Origin: Caulobacter vibrioides
GTDB lineage: Bacteria > Pseudomonadota > Alphaproteobacteria > Caulobacterales > Caulobacteraceae
Reading direction: 5' to 3'
Assembly (NCBI RefSeq): GCF_002858865.1
Contig: NZ_PJRR01000022.1
Span: forward strand, 1 to 64,000
Length of the DNA stretch: 64,000 bases
The first letter of the stretch is position 1; each line of letters begins with the position of its first letter. Shown piece by piece: positions 54,705 through 62,853 of this stretch. A program made the position numbers and the translations under genes. The notes under the pieces are model-generated. The model searched no databases. It was given only the letters and a program-made list of their open reading frames with translations, and was not told where the DNA came from.

Positions 54705-56059
54705 GCGGCGGCTCGTTGCGATGGCGACTGATCGTCGGCGGCATGCTGGCGATCCTGGCGGCCCTGGCGGTCGCCTGGCTGGCCATGACCTGGCTTTTCG
54801 AGCGTCATATCGTGCGTCGGGAAACGGCCGACCTGACACGCGCGGGTCAGGTGCTGGTCGCGGGTCTCCGGCTGGAGCCGAACGGCGCGCCGGTCATCGA
54901 CGCGACCTTGTCTGATCCGCGGCTGTCGAAAGCCGCTGGCGGCTTCTACTGGCAGGTTTCGACAACCTCTGGCAGCGAGCGGTCGGTCTCCCTGTGGGAT
55001 CAGGCGCTAAAGTCGCCGCAAATCGCGCCGGCTGAGGGCTGGTCCTCGCGCATCGCCGCCGGGCCGTTTGATGATCGCGTCCTCCTGGTCGAGCGCAGCG
55101 TGCGACCGGACCGCGACGGTCCGGCCGTGCTGATCCAGGTCGCCAGTGACGAAAAGGTGTTGCGCGCCGCCCGGCGCGAGTTCGGTCGCGAACTCGCCAT
55201 TTTTCTGGGGGGGCTCTGGGCGGTCCTCTCGGGCGCCGCAGCCTTGCAGGTGGTGCTGGGCCTGTCGCCCCTGACCCGCGTGCGCGCGGATCTTACTCGC
55301 CTACGCAAAAGCCCTTCTGCCCGGATGTCGCTCGATCATCCGCGCGAGATCGCGCCGCTGGCCGAGGCGATCAACGCCTTGGCCGAAGCGCGGGAGGCTG
55401 ATCTGGCCCGTGCACGCCGACGAGCCGGCGACCTGGCCCACAGTCTCAAAACGCCGCTCGCCGCTCTGTCGGCCCAGAGCCGCCGCGCGCGCGAAGACGG
55501 CGCGGCCGCAGCCGCTGATGGTCTGGACGCCGCCATCGCCGCGGTCGCCGCGGCGCTGGAGGCCGAGCTGGCCAGAGCTCGCGCCGCCGCCGCCCGAGAG
55601 GCCATCTTCGCCGCCGAGACCGCGCCTCTGGCCGTCGCAGAACGCCTCGTGGCCGTTCTGGAACGCACCGCCGATGGCGAGCGCTTGATCTTCGATATTG
55701 ATGTTCCGGCCGATCTGAAGGCGCCGGCCTCTGAAGACGTGGTCACCGAAATGCTGGGGGCGCTCATCGAGAACGCCGCCCGTCATGCTCGCCGCCAAGT
55801 CAGGATTTCAGGCGCTGTGGTGGGGCAGGGCGCAGTCCTGACCGTCGAGGATGATGGACCAGGGCTGGACAAGGGCCGCGCGGAGGCGGCCCTCGCGCGC
55901 GGCGCCCGGTTGGACGAGGCCGGGCCAGGCCACGGTCTGGGGCTGGCCATCGTTCGCGATCTTGCAGAGGCTTCGGGCGCGGTGTTGAGCATGGACCGCG
56001 GGGATCTGGGCGGCCTTCGCGCGATGGTGTCGTGGACGGCGCCCGGAGCAGGGCCATGA
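54701..56059 (+). CDS. Sensor histidine kinase of the PepSY-linked system
   Basis: A 452-aa membrane kinase with helices at about 8-32 (LIVGGMLAILAALAVAWLAMTWLF) and about 165-185, a periplasmic loop of about 130 residues, HAMP-like linker, phospho-acceptor H247 in GDLAHSLKTPLAALS and an ATPase domain with LIENAARHARRQV (N box), EDDGPGLD (G1) and GHGLGLAIVRDLAEASGAVL (G2). The H-box reads HSLKTPL, the HPK-type variant common in PhoQ/FeuQ-like kinases. Starts at GTG 54701 inside the regulator stop. Confidence 0.93.
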   Translation: MSGGSLRWRLIVGGMLAILAALAVAWLAMTWLFERHIVRRETADLTRAGQVLVAGLRLEPNGAPVIDATLSDPRLSKAAGGFYWQVSTTSGSERSVSLWDQALKSPQIAPAEGWSSRIAAGPFDDRVLLVERSVRPDRDGPAVLIQVASDEKVLRAARREFGRELAIFLGGLWAVLSGAAALQVVLGLSPLTRVRADLTRLRKSPSARMSLDHPREIAPLAEAINALAEAREADLARARRRAGDLAHSLKTPLAALSAQSRRAREDGAAAAADGLDAAIAAVAAALEAELARARAAAAREAIFAAETAPLAVAERLVAVLERTADGERLIFDIDVPADLKAPASEDVVTEMLGALIENAARHARRQVRISGAVVGQGAVLTVEDDGPGLDKGRAEAALARGARLDEAGPGHGLGLAIVRDLAEASGAVLSMDRGDLGGLRAMVSWTAPGAGP

Positions 56060-56289
56060 GCGTCTGAGCTCAGAACCCGCCCATTGGTCGCATCGGCCCT
56101 TTGCGTCCTTGCGAAGGCCGAACGTCCCCCTTCTGCGACACAGCGGCTCGCGGCAATTTCCGGACTTTTGCTCTACAAGGGCGGCTGTGATCCGTGCAAA
56201 ACCGGCGCGCGGAAGGGGGGCGGGTTGAAGCGCCGCCAGTCTGGCGCGCTTCCTCATGCTCCTAGTATCGCATAAAGCCTTGTCTCTCC

Positions 56290-57315
56290 GTGGGTAAAGT
56301 CCTGAAATATCAAGCTCATAGATTTTCCGTCGCCCCGATGATGGACTGGACCGACCGACACTGTCGGTCGCTGCACCGCGGGCTGTCGTCGCGGGCGCTG
56401 CTCTACACCGAGATGGTGACGAGCGGTGCGGTGGTGCATGGCGATCGAAACAAGCTGCTCGGCTATGACCCTGGCCAGCATCCGGTGGCGGTGCAATTGG
56501 GCGGGTCGGATCCTGCCGAACTGGCTCAGGCCGCGCGGATCGCCGAGGACTACGGCTATGACGAGGTGAACCTCAATGTCGGCTGCCCCTCGGATCGGGT
56601 GCAAAGCGGCCGCTTTGGCGCTTGCCTGATGCGCGAACCGGATCTGGTCGCTGAGTGTATGGCGGCGATCAAGAACGCCGTACGGGTTCCCGCCACGGTG
56701 AAGTGCCGGATCGGCGTGGATGACCAGGATCCCGAAGAGAGCCTCTTCACGCTGGTCGATCGCTCTGCGGCGGCGGGGATCGACACGTTTGTTGTTCATG
56801 CGCGCAAGGCCTGGCTGCAGGGCCTGTCGCCTAAGGAAAACCGAGACATTCCGCCCCTCGACTACGCGCTGGTTTACCGTCTGAAGCGCGAACGTCCCGC
56901 CTTGACCATTGCCATCAATGGCGGTGTGCCCAGCGTCGATGCGGCGCTGGAGCATCTGGCCAATGGCGTGGACGGCGTGATGCTGGGGCGGGCCGCCTAT
57001 CATGAGGCGGGCTTGCTGGGAGAGGTCGACCGGCGCGTGTTCGGGCTGGATGTCGCGGACGTCGACAGCTTCGAGGCCGTCGAGCGCTATCGGCCCTATC
57101 TGGCGCGGGAACTGGCGGCCGGAACGCATCTGGCGGCAATGAGCCGGCACATGCTGGGCCTTTTCCACGGCCTGCCCGGCGCCCGGGCCTGGCGCCGTAT
57201 CCTGACGGTCGAGGGCGTTAAGTCCGGCGCAGGGCTGGACGTAGTGGATCGGGCGCTCGACGCCGTTCGCGCCGCGCTGGCGTCTCGAGAAGAGCGGTCA
57301 GCCCCAGCGGCCTAG
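56290..57315 (+). CDS. dusA: tRNA-dihydrouridine synthase A
   Basis: Reduces U20/U20a in the tRNA D-loop using FMN and NADPH. The 341-aa product has HRFSVAPMMDWTDRHCRSL at the start, active-site C99 in NLNVGCPSDRVQSGRFGACLM and the FMN-binding VDGVMLGRAAYHEAG. The length and the RFSVAPMMDWTDRH block point to DusA rather than DusB/C. GTG 56290 gives this start; no strong Shine-Dalgarno is seen. The 230-bp gap upstream contains no convincing gene. Confidence 0.94.
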   Translation: MGKVLKYQAHRFSVAPMMDWTDRHCRSLHRGLSSRALLYTEMVTSGAVVHGDRNKLLGYDPGQHPVAVQLGGSDPAELAQAARIAEDYGYDEVNLNVGCPSDRVQSGRFGACLMREPDLVAECMAAIKNAVRVPATVKCRIGVDDQDPEESLFTLVDRSAAAGIDTFVVHARKAWLQGLSPKENRDIPPLDYALVYRLKRERPALTIAINGGVPSVDAALEHLANGVDGVMLGRAAYHEAGLLGEVDRRVFGLDVADVDSFEAVERYRPYLARELAAGTHLAAMSRHMLGLFHGLPGARAWRRILTVEGVKSGAGLDVVDRALDAVRAALASREERSAPAA

Positions 57316-57319
57316 CAGG

Positions 57320-57829
57320 CTAAGGGTGCAGGATCAGCGAGGTCTGGGTGGCCTCGAAGCGCGACAGGCGGCCCAGATAGCTCATGCCCAGAAGTGAGTT
57401 TTCCAGGCCTTTCTCGATGACGAGGGCATCGACGTCGCGAACGCGCGCGCCGGCGATCGAGACGCTGGCCAGCTTCACGGCGGCGGCGCGCGTACGACCA
57501 TCGGCCGTGATGACGTTGTAGTCATAGGTCAGGCGGCTGGTGTCGATGCCCAGGCGCTGGGCGTCAGCCAGGCTTAGCGAGACGGCGGTGGCGCCGGTGT
57601 CGACCAAGAAGCGAACGGCCTTGCCGTCGACATTGCCCTGGGCCCAGAAGTGGCCGTCGCTGTCCTTGCTCAGCTGGGCCGCGCCGCCTTCGGCTCCGCC
57701 GAGGGTGGCGGTCGCCGCAGAAGGCGCACGCAGTTCCGGATGGCGCAGATCGTCGAGCGAGACGACAGCCTTGGCGGCGCCGACCGCCGACAGGGCTCCC
57801 ACCAATGCGATCGCCGCAAACCTCAACAT
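57320..57829 (-). CDS. Exported retropepsin-like aspartic protease
   Basis: A roughly 170-aa single-domain clan AA protease of the periplasmic type (TIGR02281-like), with signal segment MLRFAAIALVGALSAVGAAKA. The active-site motif is FLVDTGATAVSLSLADAQRLG (DTG), with the flap/second region VNG-like ITADGRTRAAAVKLASVSIAG and the closing hydrophobic-hydrophobic-Gly ENSLLGMSYLGRL. Retropepsin-type enzymes work as dimers. ATG 57829 is chosen; GTG 57838 is an alternative. It converges with dusA, 4 bp apart. Confidence 0.88.
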   Translation of the reverse strand: MLRFAAIALVGALSAVGAAKAVVSLDDLRHPELRAPSAATATLGGAEGGAAQLSKDSDGHFWAQGNVDGKAVRFLVDTGATAVSLSLADAQRLGIDTSRLTYDYNVITADGRTRAAAVKLASVSIAGARVRDVDALVIEKGLENSLLGMSYLGRLSRFEATQTSLILHP

Positions 57830-57940
57830 AGAAGACACCCTGCCTTGTAGGCTTTGAGACCGCTTCTGCGATCGTTAGCCAGATGAATAGCAGCGATGCG
57901 TTTTTAATCTGTGAATCGGAACGTCAATTTCTGAATGTTG

Positions 57941-57957
57941 GTTACCAATATGGTAAC
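57941..57957. promoter_or_regulatory. Perfect inverted repeat in an AT-rich patch
   Basis: GTTACCA-ATA-TGGTAAC lies in a stretch (about 57890-58010) that is clearly AT-rich for this genome. It is about 110 bp upstream of the aspartic protease start (minus strand) and may be an operator for it. The gap 57839-58143 otherwise contains no supported gene; an open frame from 58024 on the plus strand runs antisense into DUF1289. Confidence 0.45.
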
Positions 57958-58143
57958 AAGATTAGTATTGCGATCTATATTTGCTAAATTTGGACGGCAT
58001 ATTTTTGTCGGTGTTGGCTCGGCATGGCGCGACCTCGCGATTACTACTCCACGACGTTCAACGCGCACGCAGGGTCTCGCCAAGGGCGCCTGGCGCGCTA
58101 CGGATCTCGCGGCGCTATTCGAGGTCTGATCACGGGAGTGACG

Positions 58144-58368
58144 TCAGCGCCCGGCTTGCGCAGCGGCCGTCAGCGCGATCATCGGGTCAGGGCGTTCTGG
58201 GAGGGCGGCCATGATGGCGGCGCGCTCATCGTCACTGAGCCGGGCCCAGGCCGCGATCTCCGGCAAGGTGCGGCGACAGCCCAGGCAGTAGCCCGAGGCG
58301 CCGTCGACCGCGCAAACCTTCACGCAAGGCGTCACGATGGGGCGAGGTGGCTGGGCGTTCGTCGTCAT
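58144..58368 (-). CDS. DUF1289 domain protein
   Basis: A 74-aa protein with the DUF1289 cysteine pattern: C-x3-C in TPCVKVCAVD, followed by GYCLGCRRTLPEIAAWARLSDDERAAIMAALPER. The four cysteines look like a small Fe-S or zinc site. DUF1289 proteins are widespread in proteobacteria and their function is unknown. It is divergent from the cobT-like gene by 86 bp. Confidence 0.9.
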   Translation of the reverse strand: MTTNAQPPRPIVTPCVKVCAVDGASGYCLGCRRTLPEIAAWARLSDDERAAIMAALPERPDPMIALTAAAQAGR

Positions 58369-58454
58369 GGTCCAAACATCTCCGGTCCGTGTCAGGTGCG
58401 CAAGGGCTTGGGGCTGGGGCTTGCTTTGGGCGGCGAGCGGTTTAAGTCCGCTCC

Positions 58455-59345
58455 ATGACCGATCAGACTGTCTCTCCCTTCGCCGATATCCGCCAACTCG
58501 CGAGCTCGCCGCCGCAGCCCGGGCCGACGCCCGCGCTGGAGCAGGGCGGGCGGCTCGCCGAGATCGCCGCCTGGCTGACCGCCTGGACCGGCAAGACGCC
58601 GCCGGCCGTCAATCGACCCGTCGTGGCCTTGTACGCCGGCGCGCGCCAGGGTGTGGGTCCGCGCGGGTGGGCGCGCGAGCGCCTGGAGGCGATCGCGGCC
58701 GGCGGCGCCACCGTCTCTCGCTTGGCCGGTGTCCAGGGCGCGGGTCTGGAGGCCTTCGACCTGGCGATCGATCGGCCTTCGCCGGACATGGTGAGCAAGG
58801 CCTCGATGAGCGAGAAGGAGGCGGCCGCCACCATGGCGTTCGGCATGGAGGCTCTGGCCAAGCAGCCTGATCTGCTGATCCCCGGCGTCATCGCTGCGGA
58901 GCCTGCACGCACCGCCGCCGCCGTCTGTCTGGCGCTGTTTGGCGGCGAGGCTTCCGACTGGTCAAGCGATCCTGAGCCGGTCGCGGCGGCGGTCGCCCGG
59001 GCGCGTGAAGAGGGCATGGGCGATGACCCGCTTGAGATCCTGCGTCAACTCGGTGGCCGTGAAACCGCCGCCGTGGCCGGCGCCATTCTGGCCGCGCGTG
59101 TGCAGAAGACGCCGGTGCTGCTGGACGGCTATGCCGCCTGCGCCGCCGCCGCGATTGTCCAGGCGGTCGAGCCCACCGCCATCGATCATTGCCTCGCCGC
59201 CCATGTCAGTCCGGCGAGGGGACATGCCAAGCTGCTGGAAAAGCTGGGAAAGCAGCCGCTCTTGAGCCTCGGTGTCGAGGATGAAGAGGGCGTTGGTGGC
59301 GTCTCGGCCCTGGCGCTGGTCAAGCTGGCCTGCGAGGTCCGATAG
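58455..59345 (+). CDS. cobT: CobT-like nicotinate-nucleotide dimethylbenzimidazole phosphoribosyltransferase (short form)
   Basis: Activates the lower base of cobalamin by transferring ribose phosphate from nicotinate mononucleotide. The 296-aa product is shorter than the usual ~340-350 aa. Supporting blocks: MSKASMSEKEAAATMAFGMEAL, the region GDDPLEILRQLGGRETAAVAGAILAARVQKTPVLLDGYAACAAAAI, and the C-terminal DEEGVGGVSALALVKLACEV, where E278 aligns with the catalytic glutamate. The N-terminus of the family is reduced. No other cobalamin genes are in the window. Confidence 0.85.
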   Translation: MTDQTVSPFADIRQLASSPPQPGPTPALEQGGRLAEIAAWLTAWTGKTPPAVNRPVVALYAGARQGVGPRGWARERLEAIAAGGATVSRLAGVQGAGLEAFDLAIDRPSPDMVSKASMSEKEAAATMAFGMEALAKQPDLLIPGVIAAEPARTAAAVCLALFGGEASDWSSDPEPVAAAVARAREEGMGDDPLEILRQLGGRETAAVAGAILAARVQKTPVLLDGYAACAAAAIVQAVEPTAIDHCLAAHVSPARGHAKLLEKLGKQPLLSLGVEDEEGVGGVSALALVKLACEVR

Positions 59346-59393
59346 GCGGTTTCGCGGGGCCTCTAAGTGAACGCGGATAATATTCGCTTCCGT

Positions 59394-59407
59394 TGACGCT
59401 AACGTCA
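59394..59407. promoter_or_regulatory. Inverted repeat TGACG-CTAA-CGTCA before the acyl-CoA dehydrogenases
   Basis: Perfect 5-bp arms, 90 bp before the start at 59497; the left arm is part of TTGACG, so it may overlap a -35 box. A further hairpin CGACCCC / GGGGTCG (59458-59478) lies in the leader. A TetR- or FadR-type repressor would be a natural candidate for such genes. Confidence 0.35.
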
Positions 59408-59496
59408 TCTTTCCAAACGGCCGTTCGAGCCATATCATGCTCCCTGAAACGCAATAACGACCCCCATCCGAGGGGTCGATTGAACGGGAGCTCGCC

Positions 59497-60711
59497 ATGA
59501 ATCTCGACTTCTCGCCCGAGGACCTCGCCTTCCGCGACGAGGTCCGCGCCTTTATCGCCGAAAACTATCCGGCCGGGCTGCGCGACAAGCAGGAGGAGGG
59601 CGAGGAGATGGCCAAGGAGGATTTCCTCTCCTGGCACCGCGTTCTCGCCAACAAGGGCTGGGTGGCCCCCGCCTGGCCGACCCAGTACGGCGGACCGGGC
59701 TGGACCTCGGTGCAGCGCTATATCTGGTCGGAAGAAACCGCCCGCGCCGACTGCGTGCCGATCCTGCCGTTCGGCATCAACATGGTCGGCCCGGTGATCT
59801 ACACCTTCGGCACGCCCGAGCAAAAGGAACGCTTCCTGCCGGGGACCCTGTCGGGCGACATCTGGTGGTCGCAGGGCTACAGCGAGCCGGGCGCGGGTTC
59901 CGACCTCGCCAGCCTGAAGACCAAGGCCGAGCGCTTCACCGGCGATGACGGCAAGGAATACTACCTGGTCAATGGTCAGAAGACCTGGACCACCATGGCC
60001 CAGCACGGCGACTGGATCTTCTGTCTGGTCCGCACCGACCCGAACGCCAAGATTCAGGAAGGCATCTCGTTCCTGCTGATCGACATGAAGTCGCCGGGCG
60101 TGACCGTGCGTCCGATCATCACCCTGGGCGGCGAGCACGAGGTCAACGAGGTCTGGTTCGAGAACGTCAAGGTGCCGGTCGAGAACCGCATCTACGACGA
60201 GAACAAGGGTTGGACCTGCGCCAAGTTCCTGCTGGCTCACGAGCGCTCGGGCATCGCCGGTGTGGCGCGCTCCAAGCGCGGCATCGAGCGGATCCGCCAG
60301 ATCGCCTCGACCGAGCTGAGCGACGACGGCGACGCGCTGATCAAGGATCCGATGTTCAAGCGCAAGGTCGCCGAGCTCGAGATCGACCTGACGGCGCTGG
60401 AGTACACTGAACTGCGCACCCTGGCCGGCGAAGCCGCGGGCCGCGGGCCGGGTCCGGAGTCCAGCGTGCTCAAGATCAAGGGCACCGAGATCCAGCAACG
60501 CCTGACCGAGTTGGCGCTAGAGGCCGCTGGTCACTACGGCGCGCCTTACTTCCGGGGCTTCCCGAAGGACGGCGACAACGCCCATCCGATCGGTCCGGAG
60601 TTCGCGCACCGCGCCGCGCCGACCTATTTCAACGTCCGCAAGACGTCGATCTACGGCGGCTCGAACGAAATCCAGCGCAACATCATCGCCAAGATGGTGC
60701 TGGGCCTCTAA
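59497..60711 (+). CDS. Acyl-CoA dehydrogenase (large type)
   Basis: A 404-aa FAD enzyme that oxidises acyl-CoA to enoyl-CoA. It has SEPGAGSDLASLKTKAERF and QKTWTTMAQHGDWIFCLVRT (FAD/substrate sheet) and a C-terminal helical domain ending TSIYGGSNEIQRNIIAKMVLGL with the FAD-binding Q-I-x-G-type contact. The catalytic base position is not obvious, so the acyl group handled is open; such pairs in alphaproteobacteria often work on steroid side chains, terpenoids or branched acids. GGGAG precedes ATG 59497. It forms a pair with the next gene. Confidence 0.92.
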   Translation: MNLDFSPEDLAFRDEVRAFIAENYPAGLRDKQEEGEEMAKEDFLSWHRVLANKGWVAPAWPTQYGGPGWTSVQRYIWSEETARADCVPILPFGINMVGPVIYTFGTPEQKERFLPGTLSGDIWWSQGYSEPGAGSDLASLKTKAERFTGDDGKEYYLVNGQKTWTTMAQHGDWIFCLVRTDPNAKIQEGISFLLIDMKSPGVTVRPIITLGGEHEVNEVWFENVKVPVENRIYDENKGWTCAKFLLAHERSGIAGVARSKRGIERIRQIASTELSDDGDALIKDPMFKRKVAELEIDLTALEYTELRTLAGEAAGRGPGPESSVLKIKGTEIQQRLTELALEAAGHYGAPYFRGFPKDGDNAHPIGPEFAHRAAPTYFNVRKTSIYGGSNEIQRNIIAKMVLGL

Positions 60712-60724
60712 CGCGGGCTGTCAG

Positions 60725-60809
60725 CCCGGGTGCGCCGGAGGCGTGACCCGGGACCACCCAATTCACCGACATTGACGATCCCGGCGCTCCGCTTTGCTGC
60801 GGCCGGGAT
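60725..60809. repeat. REP-like inverted repeats between the two acyl-CoA dehydrogenase genes
   Basis: CCCGGGT / ACCCGGG (60725-60752), then ATCCCGGC (60778-60785) with GCCGGGAT (60802-60809). The second resembles the CATCCCG/CGGGATG arms at 17969-18026. The possible ATG at 60808 lies inside this element, a reason not to use it. Confidence 0.65.
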
Positions 60810-60837
60810 GACAATCAAAAAGAACGGAAACCCAGGG

Positions 60838-61977
60838 ATGGATTTCAACTTCACCGAAGAGCAGTCGATGGTCCGCGACTCCGTCGCGAGCTTCCTGCAG
60901 GACAAGTACGACTTCGACACCCGCCGCAAGATCGTCAGCTCGGACGCCGGTTGGCGCGCCGACTACTGGAAGGCCTTCGCCGAGGAGCTGGGCATTCTCG
61001 GCGCCTCGTTCAGCGAGGAGCTGGGCGGCCTGGGCGGCGGCGCCATCGACAATATGATCATCATGGAAGAGTTCGGTAAGGCGCTCGTGATCGAGCCCTA
61101 TCTGGGCACCGTGGTGATCGGCGGCGGCTTCATGAAGCACTCGGGCTACGCCGGCGCGGCCTCGGTCATCGAGGGCATTGTCGGTGGCTCGACCACCATC
61201 GCCTTCGCCTATGCCGAACCCCAGGCCCGCTACACCTGGCAGGACCTGAAGACGACGGCCAAGAAGGACGGCTCGGGCTGGGTTCTCAACGGCCACAAGG
61301 CCGTCGTGGTCGGCGCGCCGTTCGCCACCCACCTGATCGTCACGGCTCGCACGGGCGGCGCCCAGCGCGACGCCGGCGGCGTCGGCGTGTTCATCATCGA
61401 CAAGAGCCTGCCGGGCGTCGTGACGCGCGACTATCCGACGGTCGACGGCAACCGCGCCTCGGAAGTCTATTTCGAGAACGTCTCGATCCCGGCCGAGGCC
61501 CTGATCTCGGAAAGCGGTCTGGCCCTGGTCGAACAGGTCATGGACGAGGCCATCGCCGCCGTCGGCGCCGAGGCTGTGGGCGTGCTGCGCAAGCTGCACG
61601 ACGGCACTCTGGACTACGCCAAGCAGCGCAAGCAGTTCGGCACCGCCATCGCCAACTTCCAGGTGCTGCAACACCGCATGGTCGACATGTTCATCGAGGT
61701 CGAGCAATCGGTGTCGATGACCTACATGGCGACGATCAAGGTTGGCGAGAGCGCCGCCGAACGCGCCAAGGCCGTCTCGGCCATGAAGGTGCGCATCGGT
61801 CGCGCCTGCAAGTTCGTGGGCCAAAGCGCCATCCAGATCCATGGCGGCATGGGCATGACCGACGAACTGGCGATCGGTCACTACTTCAAGCGCGCGACGA
61901 TGATCGAAGGCCTGTTCGGCTCTGTTGATCATCATCTGAAGCGTTACGAATCCCTGTCGTTCGACGCGGCCGCCTAA
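60838..61977 (+). CDS. Acyl-CoA dehydrogenase (small partner)
   Basis: A 379-aa acyl-CoA dehydrogenase with MDFNFTEEQSMVRDSVASFL at the start, the FAD region (AYAEPQARYTWQDLKTTAKKDGSGWVLNGHK) and the C-terminal KFVGQSAIQIHGGMGMTDELAIGHYFKRATMIEGLFG. Next to the 404-aa enzyme it probably forms an alpha2-beta2 heterotetramer, as seen for FadE-type pairs acting on bulky acyl-CoAs; this is inference from the pairing. ATG 60838 gives the family start. A strong terminator follows. Confidence 0.92.
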   Translation: MDFNFTEEQSMVRDSVASFLQDKYDFDTRRKIVSSDAGWRADYWKAFAEELGILGASFSEELGGLGGGAIDNMIIMEEFGKALVIEPYLGTVVIGGGFMKHSGYAGAASVIEGIVGGSTTIAFAYAEPQARYTWQDLKTTAKKDGSGWVLNGHKAVVVGAPFATHLIVTARTGGAQRDAGGVGVFIIDKSLPGVVTRDYPTVDGNRASEVYFENVSIPAEALISESGLALVEQVMDEAIAAVGAEAVGVLRKLHDGTLDYAKQRKQFGTAIANFQVLQHRMVDMFIEVEQSVSMTYMATIKVGESAAERAKAVSAMKVRIGRACKFVGQSAIQIHGGMGMTDELAIGHYFKRATMIEGLFGSVDHHLKRYESLSFDAAA

Positions 61978-62012
61978 GGGCGTCTACGGACCAACAGGTT
62001 CAAGTGTTGAAG

Positions 62013-62046
62013 CCGCCTGCGTCATGGCGACGCGGGCGGTTTTTTC
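62013..62046 (+). terminator. Intrinsic terminator of the acyl-CoA dehydrogenase unit
   Basis: An 11-bp stem CCGCCTGCGTC / GACGCGGGCGG (one T-G pair), loop ATGGC, followed by TTTTTTTC. It is 36 bp behind the stop codon. Confidence 0.93.
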
Positions 62047-62228
62047 ATGCACCATGCTCCTGAACCATTCGCCTCAGGATCAGCTGACGCGGGTTTCATC
62101 GCCCGCCAAGCACGACAAGGCGTTCGCCCATATAGGCCGTCTACGGATTAAAAGCTGACGTCGTTTCAGGTGTCTGGCGGCGACTCGTCCGCATGCGGAT
62201 ATGATCTTTACACGGATGAAATACGGTT

Positions 62229-62346
62229 GCGGAGACGCTTATTGAGCGCATTCTTCCCAACGACGCGCTGACGACTAGGAGGGTGAGAGCCCCTGTAAGC
62301 CGCGCGCGTCTCCTGGTCCTCACGGCACTATCTGGGAGACGCCGCC
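62229..62346 (+). promoter_or_regulatory. Switch-like leader of a 40-aa ORF with alternative pairings
   Basis: The octamer GGAGACGC occurs twice (62231-62238 = A; 62335-62342 = C) around its complement GCGTCTCC (62306-62313 = B). A:B and B:C pairing exclude each other. C contains GGGAG, the Shine-Dalgarno of the ORF at 62347. A:B would free it, B:C would hide it. Between A and B are a hairpin AGCGC / GCGCT (62245-62269) and a short AGGG / CCCT stem (62280-62294), giving a possible sensor domain. A TATGAT box at 62199-62204 might serve as -10. I do not recognise a known riboswitch class. The rest of 62047-62228 holds nothing I can name. Confidence 0.5.
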
Positions 62347-62469
62347 ATGAACGTATCGAAGATGAACCACGCGATGCTGTCGTTCGCCCTCTTGGGCGGC
62401 ATGCTGGTCGGTGGTCGGCAGAGTTCGAAGCCGCCCAAATCCCCGTCGTCGAAGTCGGGGCGCAAATAG
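62347..62469 (+). CDS. Small 40-aa protein, hypothetical
   Basis: ATG 62347 to TAG 62469: a polar start (MNVSKMNHAM), one hydrophobic segment (LSFALLGGMLVGG) and a basic serine/proline/lysine tail (QSSKPPKSPSSKSGRK). The single hydrophobic stretch and the basic end suggest a small inner-membrane protein. It has GGGAG 7 bp upstream, inside the switch-like leader, and a terminator right behind. No function is known; it might also be only the coding-looking part of an RNA. Confidence 0.45.
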   Translation: MNVSKMNHAMLSFALLGGMLVGGRQSSKPPKSPSSKSGRK

Positions 62470-62488
62470 GCCGGCTTTCGCGATACGA

Positions 62489-62522
62489 AAAAGGCCTCCG
62501 CCGGGCAGGCGGAGGCCTTTGC
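62489..62522. terminator. Bidirectional terminator between the 40-aa ORF and the exported protein gene
   Basis: A 12-bp perfect stem AAGGCCTCCGCC / GGCGGAGGCCTT with a GGGCA loop. The minus strand continues TTTTTCG, ideal for the gene at 62545; the plus strand has TTTG. Confidence 0.9.
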
Positions 62523-62544
62523 ATCGTCGCCTTCAGAGAGGGTC

Positions 62545-62853
62545 TCAGCCCTTCTTGGCGGCCGTGTTGCAGTCGGTCAGGGCGTCGCCTTCGATCGCTG
62601 CGCCGCGATAGGTGAACGCAGTCAGTTCGCCGACCTGGGCGGCCAGCTTGCGGCAGGCGCGGGCGGCGGGCAGCGAGCGGGCCTTGGTGGTGGTGCAGAC
62701 ATCGCCCGTGCAGCGCCAAGCCGAACCGTCGTGGATGAACGACTCGCTCGTGGCCGGGGTCTTCAGCTTGAGTGATGCGCTTTCGGTGTCGGCGGCGAAC
62801 GCCGGCGTGACGAGCGCGCAGGCCAACAGGCCCGCGAAAATAGCGGTACGCAT
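62545..62853 (-). CDS. Small exported protein with four cysteines
   Basis: A 102-aa periplasmic protein: signal MRTAIFAGLLACALVTPAFA, then a body with WRCTGDVCTTTKARSLPAARACRKLAAQVGELTAFTYRG and a last cysteine in DCNTAAKKG. The four mature cysteines probably form two disulfides. Members of this kind are common hypothetical exported proteins in Caulobacter; the function is not known. It is alone, transcribed towards the terminator at 62489. Confidence 0.83.
   Translation of the reverse strand: MRTAIFAGLLACALVTPAFAADTESASLKLKTPATSESFIHDGSAWRCTGDVCTTTKARSLPAARACRKLAAQVGELTAFTYRGAAIEGDALTDCNTAAKKG

Noticed and set aside
58024..58458. 144-aa plus-strand frame from 58024
   Set aside because: Mostly antisense to DUF1289, with arginine/glycine-rich composition typical of shadow frames; only the first ~35 codons lie outside and show no known domain.
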